12,749 bases of DNA from JBKBMT01 sp046295655 (GTDB lineage Bacteria > Pseudomonadota > Alphaproteobacteria > Rhodobacterales > Rhodobacteraceae). Below, one piece after another: positions 1-7,144 of the stretch. The notes under the pieces are model-generated. The model was not told the DNA's origin. It ran no database searches and was given only the letters and a program-made list of their open reading frames with translations. Each line of letters begins with the position of its first letter. The stretch's first letter is position 1. The position numbers and the translations under genes were made by a program. The stretch lies in assembly GCA_046295655.1 (NCBI GenBank), contig JBKBMT010000071.1, positions 1 to 12,749 on the forward strand. The letters are read 5' to 3'.

Positions 1-1
1 C

Positions 2-1540
2 CACGGCGTGAAGATCAGCGACTCTGCCCTGGTTGCCGCGGCGACGCTCAGCCACCGCTACATCACCGACCGTTTCCTGCCCGACAAGGCCATCGACCTG
101 ATGGATGAATCGGCCAGCCGGCTGCGGATGCAGGTGGACAGCAAGCCCGAGGAACTGGACGCGCTGGACCGCGAGATCCTCCAGAAGACCATCGAGGCCG
201 AAGCCTTGAAGAAGGAGACCGATGCCGCCAGCAAGGACCGTCTGGAGAAGCTCCAGAAGGAACTGGCGGACCTTCAGCAGCAATCGTCGGAACTGACCGC
301 CCGCTGGCAGGCCGAGCGCGACAGCCTCGACAAGGCGCGCGATCTTAAGGAACAGCTCGACCGGGCACGGGCCGAACTTGACCAGGCCAAGCGCGAGGGC
401 GACTTCGCCCGCGCCGGCGAACTGCAATACGGCCGCATCCCGGCGCTGGAAAAGCAGCTGTCCGAGACAGAGGCCGGCGAGGGCAGGCAGCTCGTGTCCG
501 AGGTCGTCCGCCCCGAGCATATCGCCGAGGTGATCGAGCGCTGGACCGGTATCCCGACCTCCAAGATGCTGGAGGGCGAGCGCGAGAAGCTCCTGCGGAT
601 GGAAGAGGAGCTGGGCAAGCGGGTGATCGGCCAGCGCGAGGCAGTGGTCGCGGTCTCGAACGCCGTCCGCCGCGCGCGGGCGGGGCTGAACGACGAGAAC
701 CGCCCGCTGGGCAGCTTCCTGTTCCTCGGCCCGACCGGGGTAGGCAAGACCGAACTGACCAAGGCGCTTGCCGAATACCTGTTCGACGACGAACACGCCA
801 TGGTTCGGATCGACATGTCGGAATACATGGAGAAGCATTCCGTCGCCCGTCTGATCGGGGCCCCGCCCGGCTATGTCGGCTATGACGAGGGTGGTGCCCT
901 GACCGAGGCTGTCCGTCGCCGGCCCTATCAGGTGGTGCTGTTCGACGAGGTCGAGAAGGCGCATCCCGATGTCTTCAACGTGCTGCTGCAGGTGCTGGAC
1001 GACGGTCAGCTGACCGACGGCCAGGGCCGCACGGTGGACTTCAAGCAGACGCTGATCGTGCTGACCTCGAACCTCGGCAGCCAGGCGCTGAGCCAGTTGC
1101 CCGATGGCGCCGATGCCTCGGCCGCCCGTGCCGAGGTGATGGAGGCGGTGCGGGCCCACTTCCGCCCCGAGTTCCTGAACCGTCTGGACGACCAGATCAT
1201 CTTTCACCGGCTCAGCCGCGCCGACATGGACGGGATCGTCGAGATCCAGATCCGTCGCCTTGCCAAACGGCTCGAGGGCCGGAAGATCGTGCTGGAACTG
1301 GACGAGGCGGCGAAGGGCTGGCTGGCGGATGCGGGGTATGACCCGGTCTACGGTGCGCGACCGCTCAAGCGGGTCATCCAGCGTCACCTTCAGGATCCGC
1401 TGGCCGAGCAGCTTCTGTCCGGCGCCATTGCCGACGACAGCACGGTGCGGGTGACGGCCGGGCCGCAGGGCCTGATCCTGAACGGCGTTCCGGTGACGGG
1501 TCGCGGCGAGGCGCCGCGGGATCATGTGGTCATCCACTGA
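2..1540 (+). CDS. clpB: ATP-dependent chaperone ClpB, 3' part (5' end outside window)
   Basis: This is the last 512 residues of the ClpB/Hsp104 disaggregase, which threads aggregated cytosolic proteins through a hexameric pore in cooperation with DnaK. The open frame continues to the left edge (codons for H-G-V precede the first possible start, a GTG at 8), so it is truncated by the window rather than a short gene. Visible in order are the end of nucleotide-binding domain 1 (RFLPDKAIDLMDE), the long charged coiled-coil middle domain (about nt 140-480, rich in E, K, L and Q), the linker with RWTGIPTSKM, and nucleotide-binding domain 2. The latter has Walker A GPTGVGKTE (from nt 728), Walker B VVLFDEVEKAH, sensor LTSNLGS and the C-terminal small-domain signature GARPLKR. 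The coiled-coil middle domain separates ClpB from ClpA and ClpC. No frameshift or missing key residue is seen. A strong hairpin follows directly. The identification is very secure. Confidence 0.97.
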   Translation, partial: HGVKISDSALVAAATLSHRYITDRFLPDKAIDLMDESASRLRMQVDSKPEELDALDREILQKTIEAEALKKETDAASKDRLEKLQKELADLQQQSSELTARWQAERDSLDKARDLKEQLDRARAELDQAKREGDFARAGELQYGRIPALEKQLSETEAGEGRQLVSEVVRPEHIAEVIERWTGIPTSKMLEGEREKLLRMEEELGKRVIGQREAVVAVSNAVRRARAGLNDENRPLGSFLFLGPTGVGKTELTKALAEYLFDDEHAMVRIDMSEYMEKHSVARLIGAPPGYVGYDEGGALTEAVRRRPYQVVLFDEVEKAHPDVFNVLLQVLDDGQLTDGQGRTVDFKQTLIVLTSNLGSQALSQLPDGADASAARAEVMEAVRAHFRPEFLNRLDDQIIFHRLSRADMDGIVEIQIRRLAKRLEGRKIVLELDEAAKGWLADAGYDPVYGARPLKRVIQRHLQDPLAEQLLSGAIADDSTVRVTAGPQGLILNGVPVTGRGEAPRDHVVIH

Positions 1541-1552
1541 CCAGCGAACGGC

Positions 1553-1579
1553 AGGCACGGGCGGTCGCCGCCCGTGCCT
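1553..1579. terminator. Hairpin terminator between convergent clpB and SDR gene
   Basis: A perfect 12-bp stem (AGGCACGGGCGG at 1553-1564 paired with 1568-1579) encloses a 3-base TCG loop, 12 bases after the clpB stop. There is no T-run on either side, so it is not a textbook Rho-independent terminator. Its position between two converging stop codons and its perfect symmetry fit a bidirectional transcription barrier or mRNA 3'-end protecting hairpin. Confidence 0.7.
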
Positions 1580-1602
1580 CTGACGCCGGTCGCGCAGCGA
1601 GC

Positions 1603-2355
1603 CTACCGTCCCCGCAGGGCCGGCAGGCCGATTCCTGTCGCCTCGAATCCGCCGTCCGCGGCAAGGATCTGGCCGGTCACATAACTCGCCCGGTCGGAGC
1701 AGAGGAAATGTATGACCTCGGCGATCTCGGACTCGCTGCCGTAGCGGTTCAGGGGGATCGCGTCGTGATAGGCGTCGATGATCGCCTGACTGTGCACCGC
1801 CATGGCAAGCTTCGTTCGCACCGGACCCGGGCAGACGCAGTTCGCGCGGATGCCGTATTCGCCAAGCTCCGCCGCCTGTTGTTTGGTGAGGTGGATCACC
1901 GCCGCCTTCGAGGTGCCGTAGGCGAGACGCAGGGTCGAGGCGCGCAGACCCGAGATCGAGGCGATGTTGACGATCGCCCCGCGGCTTGCCTTCAGCGCCG
2001 GCAGGCAGGCCTGCGACATCAGGAACACCCCGTCGAGGTTTGTTTCCATCACCGTCCGCCAGCGGTGAAAGTCGTGATCCTCCAGCCTGCCGAAATCGGC
2101 CACGCCGGCATTGTTCACCAACGCCGCGATGCCGCCGAGGTTGGCCACGATCCGCGGCACGGTCGCCGCCACCTGATCGGGCTGCGACACGTCGCACAGA
2201 TAGGCCTGCGCCCCGGTTTCCTCCGCCGCCGCCTTCAGCGCGGGTTCGTCGCGGTCGAGCAATGCGACCTGCCAGCCATCGGACAGAAACCGCTTTGCCG
2301 TGGCCAGGCCGATGCCGCGGGCCGATCCGGTGACAAGGGCGGTGCGCGCGCTCAT
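1603..2355 (-). CDS. SDR-family NAD(P)-dependent oxidoreductase
   Basis: A 250-residue classical short-chain dehydrogenase/reductase, the usual length for the family. The Rossmann glycine motif is TGSARGIG (9-16), followed by D55 (CDV), NNAG (81-84) and N106. The catalytic set is S133 (IASISG), Y146 and K150 (YGTSK), all intact, and PGPVRT follows the active site. An aspartate at the end of beta-strand 2 (LLDRD, D34) favours NAD(H) over NADP(H), which is an inference from known SDR cofactor rules. The C-terminal YVTGQILAADGG is the typical SDR ending. It is the third gene of an operon: its ATG overlaps the stop of the AhpD-like gene as ATGA (2352-2355), implying translational coupling. The substrate cannot be read from sequence; a sugar, polyol or hydroxy-acid is plausible because the operon starts with a LacI-type regulator. 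Family call secure, reaction unknown. Confidence 0.93.
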   Translation of the reverse strand: MSARTALVTGSARGIGLATAKRFLSDGWQVALLDRDEPALKAAAEETGAQAYLCDVSQPDQVAATVPRIVANLGGIAALVNNAGVADFGRLEDHDFHRWRTVMETNLDGVFLMSQACLPALKASRGAIVNIASISGLRASTLRLAYGTSKAAVIHLTKQQAAELGEYGIRANCVCPGPVRTKLAMAVHSQAIIDAYHDAIPLNRYGSESEIAEVIHFLCSDRASYVTGQILAADGGFEATGIGLPALRGR

Positions 2356-2915
2356 CGTGCCATTCCGTGATATTCGGGGTTCGGTTCCATCCCCACGGCC
2401 GAGGCCATGCGGTTCGACATGTTGTAGAAGGCCGCGACCGCCGCGATGTCCCAGATGTCACGGTCGGAGAAACCCGCCGCCCGCAGCCCGGCGCGGTCAT
2501 CTTCCGCCATCGCCTCGGGTGTCCGCGTCAGCTTCACGGCGAAATCCAGCATGGCGCGCTGCCGCGTCGGGAGGTCCGCATGGCGATAGTTCTGGGCGAT
2601 CACCTCGGCGAGCCTGGGGTCGCCGGTCAGTTGCCGCAGCGCGGCGCCGTGCGCGGTCAGGCAATAGACGCAACGATTCTCGGCGCTGACCGCGACCGCG
2701 ATCATCTCGCGCTCGGCCTTCGACAAGCCCGAGGGCGCCAGCATCAGGTCGTTGTACATGTCACGGAAGGCCCGCAGCTTGGCCGCGTCGAAGGCATAGG
2801 CCAGCAGCACGTTCGGGATCAGTCCCAACTTTTCGGTGCACTTGTCGAAATAGGCCCGGATGTCGTCGTCCAGCGGGTCCGCCGGTGCCAGGTCAAGCGC
2901 GGTGGTGCGGGTCAT
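2352..2915 (-). CDS. Peroxidase-related (AhpD-like, carboxymuconolactone decarboxylase fold) protein
   Basis: A 187-residue member of the AhpD/CMD superfamily, resembling the TIGR01926-type 'uncharacterised peroxidase-related enzyme' group. The full AhpD redox signature EX11CX2CX3H is present: E70, C82, C85 and H89 in the segment reading ENRCVYCLTAHGAAL. In AhpD these residues form a redox-active disulfide with a proton relay, supporting a thiol-dependent peroxidase or disulfide reductase role in the cytosol. That activity is inferred here, not shown. No signal peptide or membrane segment is visible. The start ATG overlaps the stop of the upstream LacI gene (ATGA at 2912-2915) and the stop overlaps the next gene's start in the same way. 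It is therefore the middle gene of a tightly coupled three-gene unit. The product may protect the cell from, or act on, an oxidised or reactive intermediate of whatever the SDR handles. Confidence 0.88.
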   Translation of the reverse strand: MTRTTALDLAPADPLDDDIRAYFDKCTEKLGLIPNVLLAYAFDAAKLRAFRDMYNDLMLAPSGLSKAEREMIAVAVSAENRCVYCLTAHGAALRQLTGDPRLAEVIAQNYRHADLPTRQRAMLDFAVKLTRTPEAMAEDDRAGLRAAGFSDRDIWDIAAVAAFYNMSNRMASAVGMEPNPEYHGMAR

Positions 2916-3949
2916 CTCGGGCTCCTGATGGTGTCGCCGGGTTGCAACTGCGGGGTCAGCTCCACCGTCTCGTCGCCGATCACGCCCGAGGGGCGGCGCC
3001 CGGCAACGATTTCGGCCGCGATCCGCCCGATCTCGCGGCGGCAGGCGTCCATGGTCGCCAGGCGGCGGGGCATGCCGTCCAGCAGTTCGATGTTGTTGAA
3101 CCCGGCCAGGCCGATCCGACCGGGCACGTCCAGCCCCTGCTCAAGGCACCACAGCAACCCCCCGACCCCGATCATGTCGTTGGAATAGTAAAGGAAATCC
3201 AGATCCGGGCAGCGCCCGAGGATCGCCTCGGTCATTTCCCGGCCCTTGGCGACGGCAGAGCCGCCGGAATAGAACTCGCGGTCCGCCAGCGCCAGCCCTG
3301 CGTCGGTCAGCCCCTGCTCGAACCCTTCCATCCGCTTGCGGGCGCGGTGGTCGTCGGGCATCTTGGTGCCCAGAAACCCGATGCGCCGATAGCCCGCGGC
3401 GACGATTGCCTCGGCCATCGTCCGGCCGGCGCGGCGGTGCGAGATGCCGACGCAGCTGTCGACCGGGGTTCCATCGGTGTCCATGATCTCGACCACAGGC
3501 ACGCCCGCCTGATCCAGCATCGCCCGCGCCGCCTCGGAATGTTCCAGACCTGCGATGATGATGCCCGAAGGGCGCCAGGACAGCATCTCGTAGAGCACCG
3601 TCTCCTCGCGGCCAGCGGCATAGTGGGTGACACCGAACACCGGTTGCAGCCCGGTATCTTCCAGCACTTCGGAAATGCCCGAAAGCACTTCGGGGAAGAC
3701 CATGTTCGACAGCGACGGGACGATTACGCCCACCAGGTTGACCCGCTGGCTGGCCAGCGCGCCCGCGATCTTGTTGGGCACGTAACCCAGCGCTTTCGCC
3801 GCCTCCAGCACCCGCTCGCGCGTCGGTTCAGACACGTCGCCCCGGTTGCGCAGGACGCGACTCACGGTCATCTCGCTGACGCCGGAGGCCTCGGAGACAT
3901 CGCGAAGCGTCAGTGGGCGGCGCGAAGGGGCGGACGGAGGCCTTGCCAT
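2912..3949 (-). CDS. LacI-family transcriptional regulator
   Basis: A 345-residue repressor of the LacI/GalR type. The N-terminal helix-turn-helix (about 13-37, LTLRDVSEASGVSEMTVSRV) is followed by the hinge helix (NKIAGALASQ, about 59-68), then a periplasmic-binding-protein-like sensor domain beginning LVGVIVPSLSNMVFPEVLSGI. The last segment resembles GntR-type gluconate repressors, so a sugar acid is a possible effector (weak inference). I chose the ATG at 3949 over an upstream in-frame TTG at 3967 because AAGGA lies 6 bases before it and the protein then has the usual family length. It heads an operon with an AhpD-like protein and an SDR, and its stop overlaps the next start (ATGA). An 18-bp palindrome with central CpG lies 21 bases upstream of the start codon, which suggests self-repression. 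No transporter is visible nearby, so the effector's uptake route is not in this window. Confidence 0.94.
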   Translation of the reverse strand: MARPPSAPSRRPLTLRDVSEASGVSEMTVSRVLRNRGDVSEPTRERVLEAAKALGYVPNKIAGALASQRVNLVGVIVPSLSNMVFPEVLSGISEVLEDTGLQPVFGVTHYAAGREETVLYEMLSWRPSGIIIAGLEHSEAARAMLDQAGVPVVEIMDTDGTPVDSCVGISHRRAGRTMAEAIVAAGYRRIGFLGTKMPDDHRARKRMEGFEQGLTDAGLALADREFYSGGSAVAKGREMTEAILGRCPDLDFLYYSNDMIGVGGLLWCLEQGLDVPGRIGLAGFNNIELLDGMPRRLATMDACRREIGRIAAEIVAGRRPSGVIGDETVELTPQLQPGDTIRSPR

Positions 3950-3954
3950 GCGGG

Positions 3955-3960
3955 ATCCTT
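3955..3960 (-). promoter_or_regulatory. Ribosome binding site that fixes the LacI-regulator start
   Basis: On the minus strand this reads AAGGAT, with AAGGA placed 6 bases before the ATG at 3949. It argues against the longer in-frame TTG start at 3967. Confidence 0.65.
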
Positions 3961-3970
3961 GCTGCAACGA

Positions 3971-3988
3971 AACGCCTGCGCAAGTGTT
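3971..3988. promoter_or_regulatory. Candidate LacI-family operator (imperfect 18-bp palindrome)
   Basis: AACGCCTGCGCAAGTGTT is symmetric at 7 of 9 base pairs about a central C/G step. Even length with a central CpG is the known layout of operators for LacI-family proteins such as PurR and GalR. It lies just upstream of the LacI-type gene and overlaps a weak possible minus-strand promoter: TTGGCC at 4008-4013, an 18-base spacer, and TAACAC at 3984-3989. Autoregulation is inferred from position and symmetry. Confidence 0.5.
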
Positions 3989-4068
3989 AGCGTCCCGAAA
4001 GGGGAATGGCCAAGCCCGAACCTCGGCGGTTGCAAAGGCTTCCGATTGCAGGCATCACCCGGCAGAGC

Positions 4069-4144
4069 GGCCCCGTAGCTCAGGGGATAGAGCGACCGCC
4101 TCCTAAGCGGTAGGTCACAGGTTCGAATCCTGTCGGGGCCGCCA
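4069..4144 (+). tRNA. tRNA-Arg (anticodon CCT)
   Basis: The sequence folds as a complete cloverleaf. The acceptor stem GGCCCCG (4069-4075) pairs with CGGGGCC (4134-4140). The D arm contains AGCTCAGGGGATAGAGC, and the anticodon stem ACCGC/GCGGT holds the loop CTCCTAA with anticodon CCT at 4102-4104. The T arm is ACAGG-TTCGAAT-CCTGT. G4141 is the discriminator and CCA is encoded at 4142-4144. It decodes AGG, a rare arginine codon in GC-rich genomes. It stands alone between the divergent LacI operon and the convergent ltaE-like gene. No integrase or duplicated 3' end is seen, so there is no sign that it serves as an integration site here. Confidence 0.97.
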
Positions 4145-4165
4145 TCGCGCCGGGACGGACGCGAA

Positions 4166-5203
4166 TCAGCCGGAAAGACAGGCAAGAAAGCGATCGACCT
4201 CTTTCCTGTCGGTCGCCCAGGACGTGACAAGGCGCGCGCCCTGCGGAGCCGGAGCGGTCGCCTCGCCGAATGGATAGTAGCGCGCACCGGCCGCGACGGC
4301 ACGATCGTGTCCGTCACGCGGCAGATCGGCAAAGACGATGTTGGCCTCGACCGGATGCCACAGCCGCGCGCCGGGAAGCGCGGCGATGCCCGAAGCAAGC
4401 CGCGCCGCCATGGCGTTGGAATGGCGCGCGAGGTCCAGCCACAGACCGTCCGCCAGCCAGGCATCGATCTGCGCCCCGAGATAGCGGTGCTTGGAAAACA
4501 GATGCCCCGCCCGCTTGCGGCGCAGCTGCATTTCCCAGGGATCGACGCGGTTGAAGATCACCACCGCCTCGGCTGCCATCAGTCCGGTCTTGGTGCCGCC
4601 GAGGCTCAGCACGTCCACCCCCGCCTTCCATGTCATCTCGGCCGGGCTGGCCCCCGAGGCTGCCAGTGCGTTGGCGATACGCGCCCCGTCGAGGTGCACC
4701 GGCATCCCGGCCGAATGCGCGATTTCGGCGAGCGCCGCGATTTGGTCGGGGTCGTAGACCGTGCCTGCCTCGGTGACGTTGGTGATGCTCAGCGCACCGC
4801 GCTGAACCGAATGGACCGAACCGTGCCACAGGCGCGCAAGCGCATCCCGCAGCGCCCTGGGCCCCATCCGCCCGCCCTCGGCCGCGACCGGCACGAGCTT
4901 GGCACCGCCGGAGAAGAATTCCGGCGCACCGCATTCGTCCTGCATCGTATGGGCCTCAGGCTGACAGAAGATCGCCCCCCACGGCGGGCACAGCGCGGCC
5001 AGCGACAGCGCGTTTGCGGCCGTCCCGGTTGCCACCAGGAAGACCTCGGCCTGCGGCGCCTCGAAGGCCGTGCGCACCGCTGCCACGGCCCGTTCGGTCC
5101 AGGGGTCGGCGCCGTAGGGCATCGCAGGTCCCGCGTTCGCGGCGGCCAGGGCGGCCATGACCTGCGGCGGAACCGGCGCCCCGTTGTCGGAAGCAAAGAA
5201 CAT
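4166..5203 (-). CDS. ltaE: Low-specificity L-threonine aldolase / beta-eliminating lyase family PLP enzyme
   Basis: A 345-residue fold-type I PLP enzyme of the threonine aldolase family, expected to cleave L-threonine and/or L-allo-threonine to glycine and acetaldehyde. It begins MFFASDNGAP, the typical family N-terminus. Visible residues are the cofactor-loop segment VATGTAANAL (57-66), H85 in EAHTMQDECGAPEF (probable ring-stacking His), HLDGAR (170-175, D172 contacting the pyridine nitrogen) and the Schiff-base lysine K205 in LSLGGTKTG. An open frame extends about 130 codons further upstream, but that part overlaps ycgN and has no family similarity that I can see. The ATG at 5203 overlaps the ycgN stop as TGATG, with GAGG 7 bases upstream. 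It is the last gene of the HAD-maoC-ribF-ycgN run. Related L-allo-threonine or phenylserine specificities cannot be separated by eye. Confidence 0.92.
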   Translation of the reverse strand: MFFASDNGAPVPPQVMAALAAANAGPAMPYGADPWTERAVAAVRTAFEAPQAEVFLVATGTAANALSLAALCPPWGAIFCQPEAHTMQDECGAPEFFSGGAKLVPVAAEGGRMGPRALRDALARLWHGSVHSVQRGALSITNVTEAGTVYDPDQIAALAEIAHSAGMPVHLDGARIANALAASGASPAEMTWKAGVDVLSLGGTKTGLMAAEAVVIFNRVDPWEMQLRRKRAGHLFSKHRYLGAQIDAWLADGLWLDLARHSNAMAARLASGIAALPGARLWHPVEANIVFADLPRDGHDRAVAAGARYYPFGEATAPAPQGARLVTSWATDRKEVDRFLACLSG

Positions 5204-5649
5204 CAGGGCACCTCGTCGATGATATGATCTTCCCAGTCGTCTTCGGGAACTTCGGTCTCGGGGATCGTCCAGCCCTGCACCGACGCGCCGGCACGGTGGA
5301 TCGAGGCCGGATCTCCGGTCAGCAGGTGGTGCCAGTCGGGCAGCGGCCGACCCTCGTGACGCAGCCGGTAGGAACAGCTGCGCGGCAACCAGTATGCCAC
5401 CTCTGCCATCCGGTCCGGCGACAGGGTGACGCAGTCGGGCACGAAGGCATGGCGGGTCGGATAGCGCGTGCAGCGGCAGGCATCGCCGTCCAGCAGCCGG
5501 CAGGCAATTCGGGTGAAGGCGACCTCGCCGTTGTCCTCGAACTCGATCTTGTTCAGGCAGCATTTGCCGCAGCCGTCGCACAGCGCCTCCCATTCCGCAC
5601 CGTTCAGCGCCTCCAGCGGCAATTCCCAGAAGGCAGGGCGCAGGGTCAT
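5203..5649 (-). CDS. YcgN family (UPF0260) cysteine-cluster protein
   Basis: A 148-residue protein matching the YcgN/UPF0260 family by its opening (FWELPLEALNGAEWEALCDGCGKCCL), cysteine pattern and length. Nine cysteines are seen: C24, C27, C30 and C31 in CDGCGKCC, then C50, C58, C60, C73 and C92. The first clusters fit a CxxCxxxxCC-type metal-binding family, so a zinc or iron-sulfur site is likely, but no biochemical function is established to my knowledge. There is no signal peptide or membrane segment. Its stop and the start of the threonine aldolase gene share a base (TGATG), and ribF ends only 39 bases upstream, so it is co-transcribed with both. The ribosome binding site is weak (AGGT close to the ATG), which may mean that translation depends on read-through from ribF. 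Confidence 0.9.
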   Translation of the reverse strand: MTLRPAFWELPLEALNGAEWEALCDGCGKCCLNKIEFEDNGEVAFTRIACRLLDGDACRCTRYPTRHAFVPDCVTLSPDRMAEVAYWLPRSCSYRLRHEGRPLPDWHHLLTGDPASIHRAGASVQGWTIPETEVPEDDWEDHIIDEVP

Positions 5650-5688
5650 GACCTGACCGTCCAGGGGTGCGGGTCGCGGCGGAAGGGA

Positions 5689-6615
5689 TCAGAGCGCGGC
5701 AAGGATCGCCCGCGCCTCGCGGCAGTCGGCCTCCATCTGCGCAACCAGCGCCGGAAGGTCCACGAAGGCGACCTCGGGGCGGAGGAACTCCACGAAACCG
5801 ACCGAAAGTTCCGCACCGTAGAGATCGCCCTCGAAGTCGAAGATGTGGGTTTCCAGATTCGGCTCGTTGCGTCCGAACATCGGCCGCACACCCAGACTTG
5901 CCGCGCCGCCGTAGGTTCCGCGATGCGGTCCGTCCAGAACGTCGACCGTCACCGCATAGACGCCGAAACGCGGCAGATGCAGCCCCGCGACGCTCATGTT
6001 CGCGGTCGGATAGCCAAGCGTGCGCCCACGTTTCTCGCCATGGATCACGGCGCCCTCGATCCGGTGCAGATGGCCAAGCATCGCTGCGGCGGCGCGTGGA
6101 CGCCCTTCGGACAGCGCAGTCCGGATGGCGGTCGAGGATATCTCGATGCCGTCGATGGCGATCAGCGGCGCGATCGTCACCGCAAAGCCGAGCTGCCGTC
6201 CCAGTCCGACCAGATCCTCTGCATGACCGGCCCGCCCCTTGCCGAAGCGGAAGTCGGCGCCGACCACCACATGCATCACCCCCAGCCCCCGCACCAGCAC
6301 CTCGGTCGCGAAGGTTTCGGGCGTCATTCCGGCAAGCACCGGGCCGAAGGGCAGTTCGTACAACCTTTCGACCCCGATCTTTTCCAGCCTGTGCGCCCGT
6401 GCTGCGGGATTCATCAGACGGAACGGAGGCAACGAAGGCGAGAAGAAGCTGCGCGGATGCGGTTCGAAGGTCAACACACCAAGTCGATGCGGGGGGCGCC
6501 GTGCGGCGTCGATCACCGCCCGGTGCCCGAGATGCACACCGTCGAAATTGCCCATCGCCACGGAGGCGCCGCGCATCGAGGGGTCAAGGCCCTGCCAGTG
6601 CCTGATGATCTGCAT
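5689..6615 (-). CDS. ribF: Bifunctional riboflavin kinase / FAD synthetase RibF
   Basis: A 308-residue RibF that phosphorylates riboflavin to FMN and adenylylates FMN to FAD in the cytosol. The N-terminal nucleotidyltransferase domain shows MGNFDGVHLGHR (21-32, the HxGH-type ATP site), the FGPVLAGMTPE region, VVGADFRFGKGRAG (117-130) and ISSTAIR (159-165). The C-terminal flavokinase domain shows GYPTAN (201-206), the FGVY strand and DFEGDLYG (260-267). The ATG at 6615 was preferred because GGAG lies 4 bases upstream and MQIIR starts the domain directly. An ATG five codons upstream (6630) lacks a ribosome binding site, and a still longer frame to 6756 overlaps the MaoC gene. It is the third gene of the minus-strand run, 58 bases after maoC. 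No FMN riboswitch could fit in that gap. Length and motifs are complete. Confidence 0.96.
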   Translation of the reverse strand: MQIIRHWQGLDPSMRGASVAMGNFDGVHLGHRAVIDAARRPPHRLGVLTFEPHPRSFFSPSLPPFRLMNPAARAHRLEKIGVERLYELPFGPVLAGMTPETFATEVLVRGLGVMHVVVGADFRFGKGRAGHAEDLVGLGRQLGFAVTIAPLIAIDGIEISSTAIRTALSEGRPRAAAAMLGHLHRIEGAVIHGEKRGRTLGYPTANMSVAGLHLPRFGVYAVTVDVLDGPHRGTYGGAASLGVRPMFGRNEPNLETHIFDFEGDLYGAELSVGFVEFLRPEVAFVDLPALVAQMEADCREARAILAAL

Positions 6616-6630
6616 CCCGCTCCGGTCCAT

Positions 6631-6648
6631 GCCCCGCCGGGGCGGGGC
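6631..6648. repeat. GC-rich inverted repeat just before ribF
   Basis: GCCCCG (6631-6636) and CGGGGC (6643-6648) form a 6-bp stem with a 6-base loop in the 58-base gap between the MaoC gene and ribF. It ends directly beside an alternative upstream ATG (6628-6630) and 15 bases from the chosen start. It could modulate ribF translation or processing of the shared mRNA; no T-run follows, so termination is unlikely. Confidence 0.4.
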
Positions 6649-6673
6649 AAGCCGCGGCCGGTCCGGCGTGTGC

Positions 6674-7117
6674 TCAGTCGAACTTGCGGCTTGGCGCCAG
6701 AACCAGCGCCTCGCCCCTGAGCACGACCGTATCGCCCACGGCGCAGTGGGTTTCAAGGGTCACGCGCCGGCGCGAATGGTCGACCGCCGTGACCTTGACC
6801 TCGGCATGGACGGTGTCACCGGGACGCACCGGAGCCATGAACTTGAGCGACTGACCCAGATAGACGGTGCCGTGACCCGGCAGCTGTTCGCCGATCACGG
6901 CCGAGATCAGGCCGGCGGTCAGCATCCCGTGGGCGATCCGGCCCTGGAAGATCGTGTCGCGCGCGTAATCGTCGTCCAGATGCACCGGGTTCCGGTCGGT
7001 CGAGACCTCGGCGAACAACTCTATGTCGCGGTCGGTCACGACCTTGCGCAGATGGCGGGTCATTCCGATCTCGATGTCCTCGATGCAGATCGTTCCGCGC
7101 GGCATGTTGTCCAGCAT
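6674..7117 (-). CDS. MaoC family dehydratase ((R)-specific enoyl-CoA hydratase type)
   Basis: A 147-residue single hot-dog-fold protein of the MaoC/PhaJ type, which hydrates trans-2-enoyl-CoA to (R)-3-hydroxyacyl-CoA. The hydratase-2 signature is clear: FAEVSTDRNPVHLDDDYARDT contains the catalytic pair D41 and H46, and FQGRIAHGML (57-66) is the conserved continuation. LGQSLKFMAPVRPGDTV (88-103) is the typical second half. Length matches PhaJ-like enzymes. An upstream in-frame ATG exists at 7156, but it falls in the predicted promoter. The ATG at 7117 has GAGG 6 bases before it and was chosen; the ATG at 7105 is a weaker alternative. The gene starts the maoC-ribF-ycgN-ltaE segment and follows the HAD gene by 114 bases, where a separate promoter is predicted. 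Acyl-chain specificity, and whether it serves polyhydroxyalkanoate synthesis or degradation, cannot be told. Confidence 0.92.
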   Translation of the reverse strand: MLDNMPRGTICIEDIEIGMTRHLRKVVTDRDIELFAEVSTDRNPVHLDDDYARDTIFQGRIAHGMLTAGLISAVIGEQLPGHGTVYLGQSLKFMAPVRPGDTVHAEVKVTAVDHSRRRVTLETHCAVGDTVVLRGEALVLAPSRKFD

Positions 7118-7123
7118 CCGGGG

Positions 7124-7127
7124 CCTC
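7124..7127 (-). promoter_or_regulatory. Ribosome binding site that fixes the MaoC-type hydratase start
   Basis: The minus strand reads GAGG here, 6 bases before the ATG at 7117. Neither the ATG at 7156 nor the one at 7105 has a comparable site. Confidence 0.5.
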
Positions 7128-7144
7128 GTCCGTCCTTCCGAAGG

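Noticed and set aside
2885..4078. A 397-codon plus-strand open frame opposite the LacI-type gene
   Set aside because: It is a high-GC antisense shadow with no recognisable domain; the minus-strand LacI frame has all family motifs.
4069..4144. tRNA-Arg as an attachment site of a mobile element
   Set aside because: No integrase, no repeat of the tRNA 3' end and no change in gene type nearby; the flanking genes are ordinary.
4166..5593. A longer 475-codon version of the threonine aldolase
   Set aside because: The extra N-terminal part overlaps ycgN in another frame and has no PLP-enzyme similarity; the ATG at 5203 gives the standard family start and has a ribosome binding site.
6616..6673. An FMN riboswitch before ribF
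   Set aside because: The gap is only 58 bases, far too short for the roughly 120-base RFN element, and shows none of its conserved stems.
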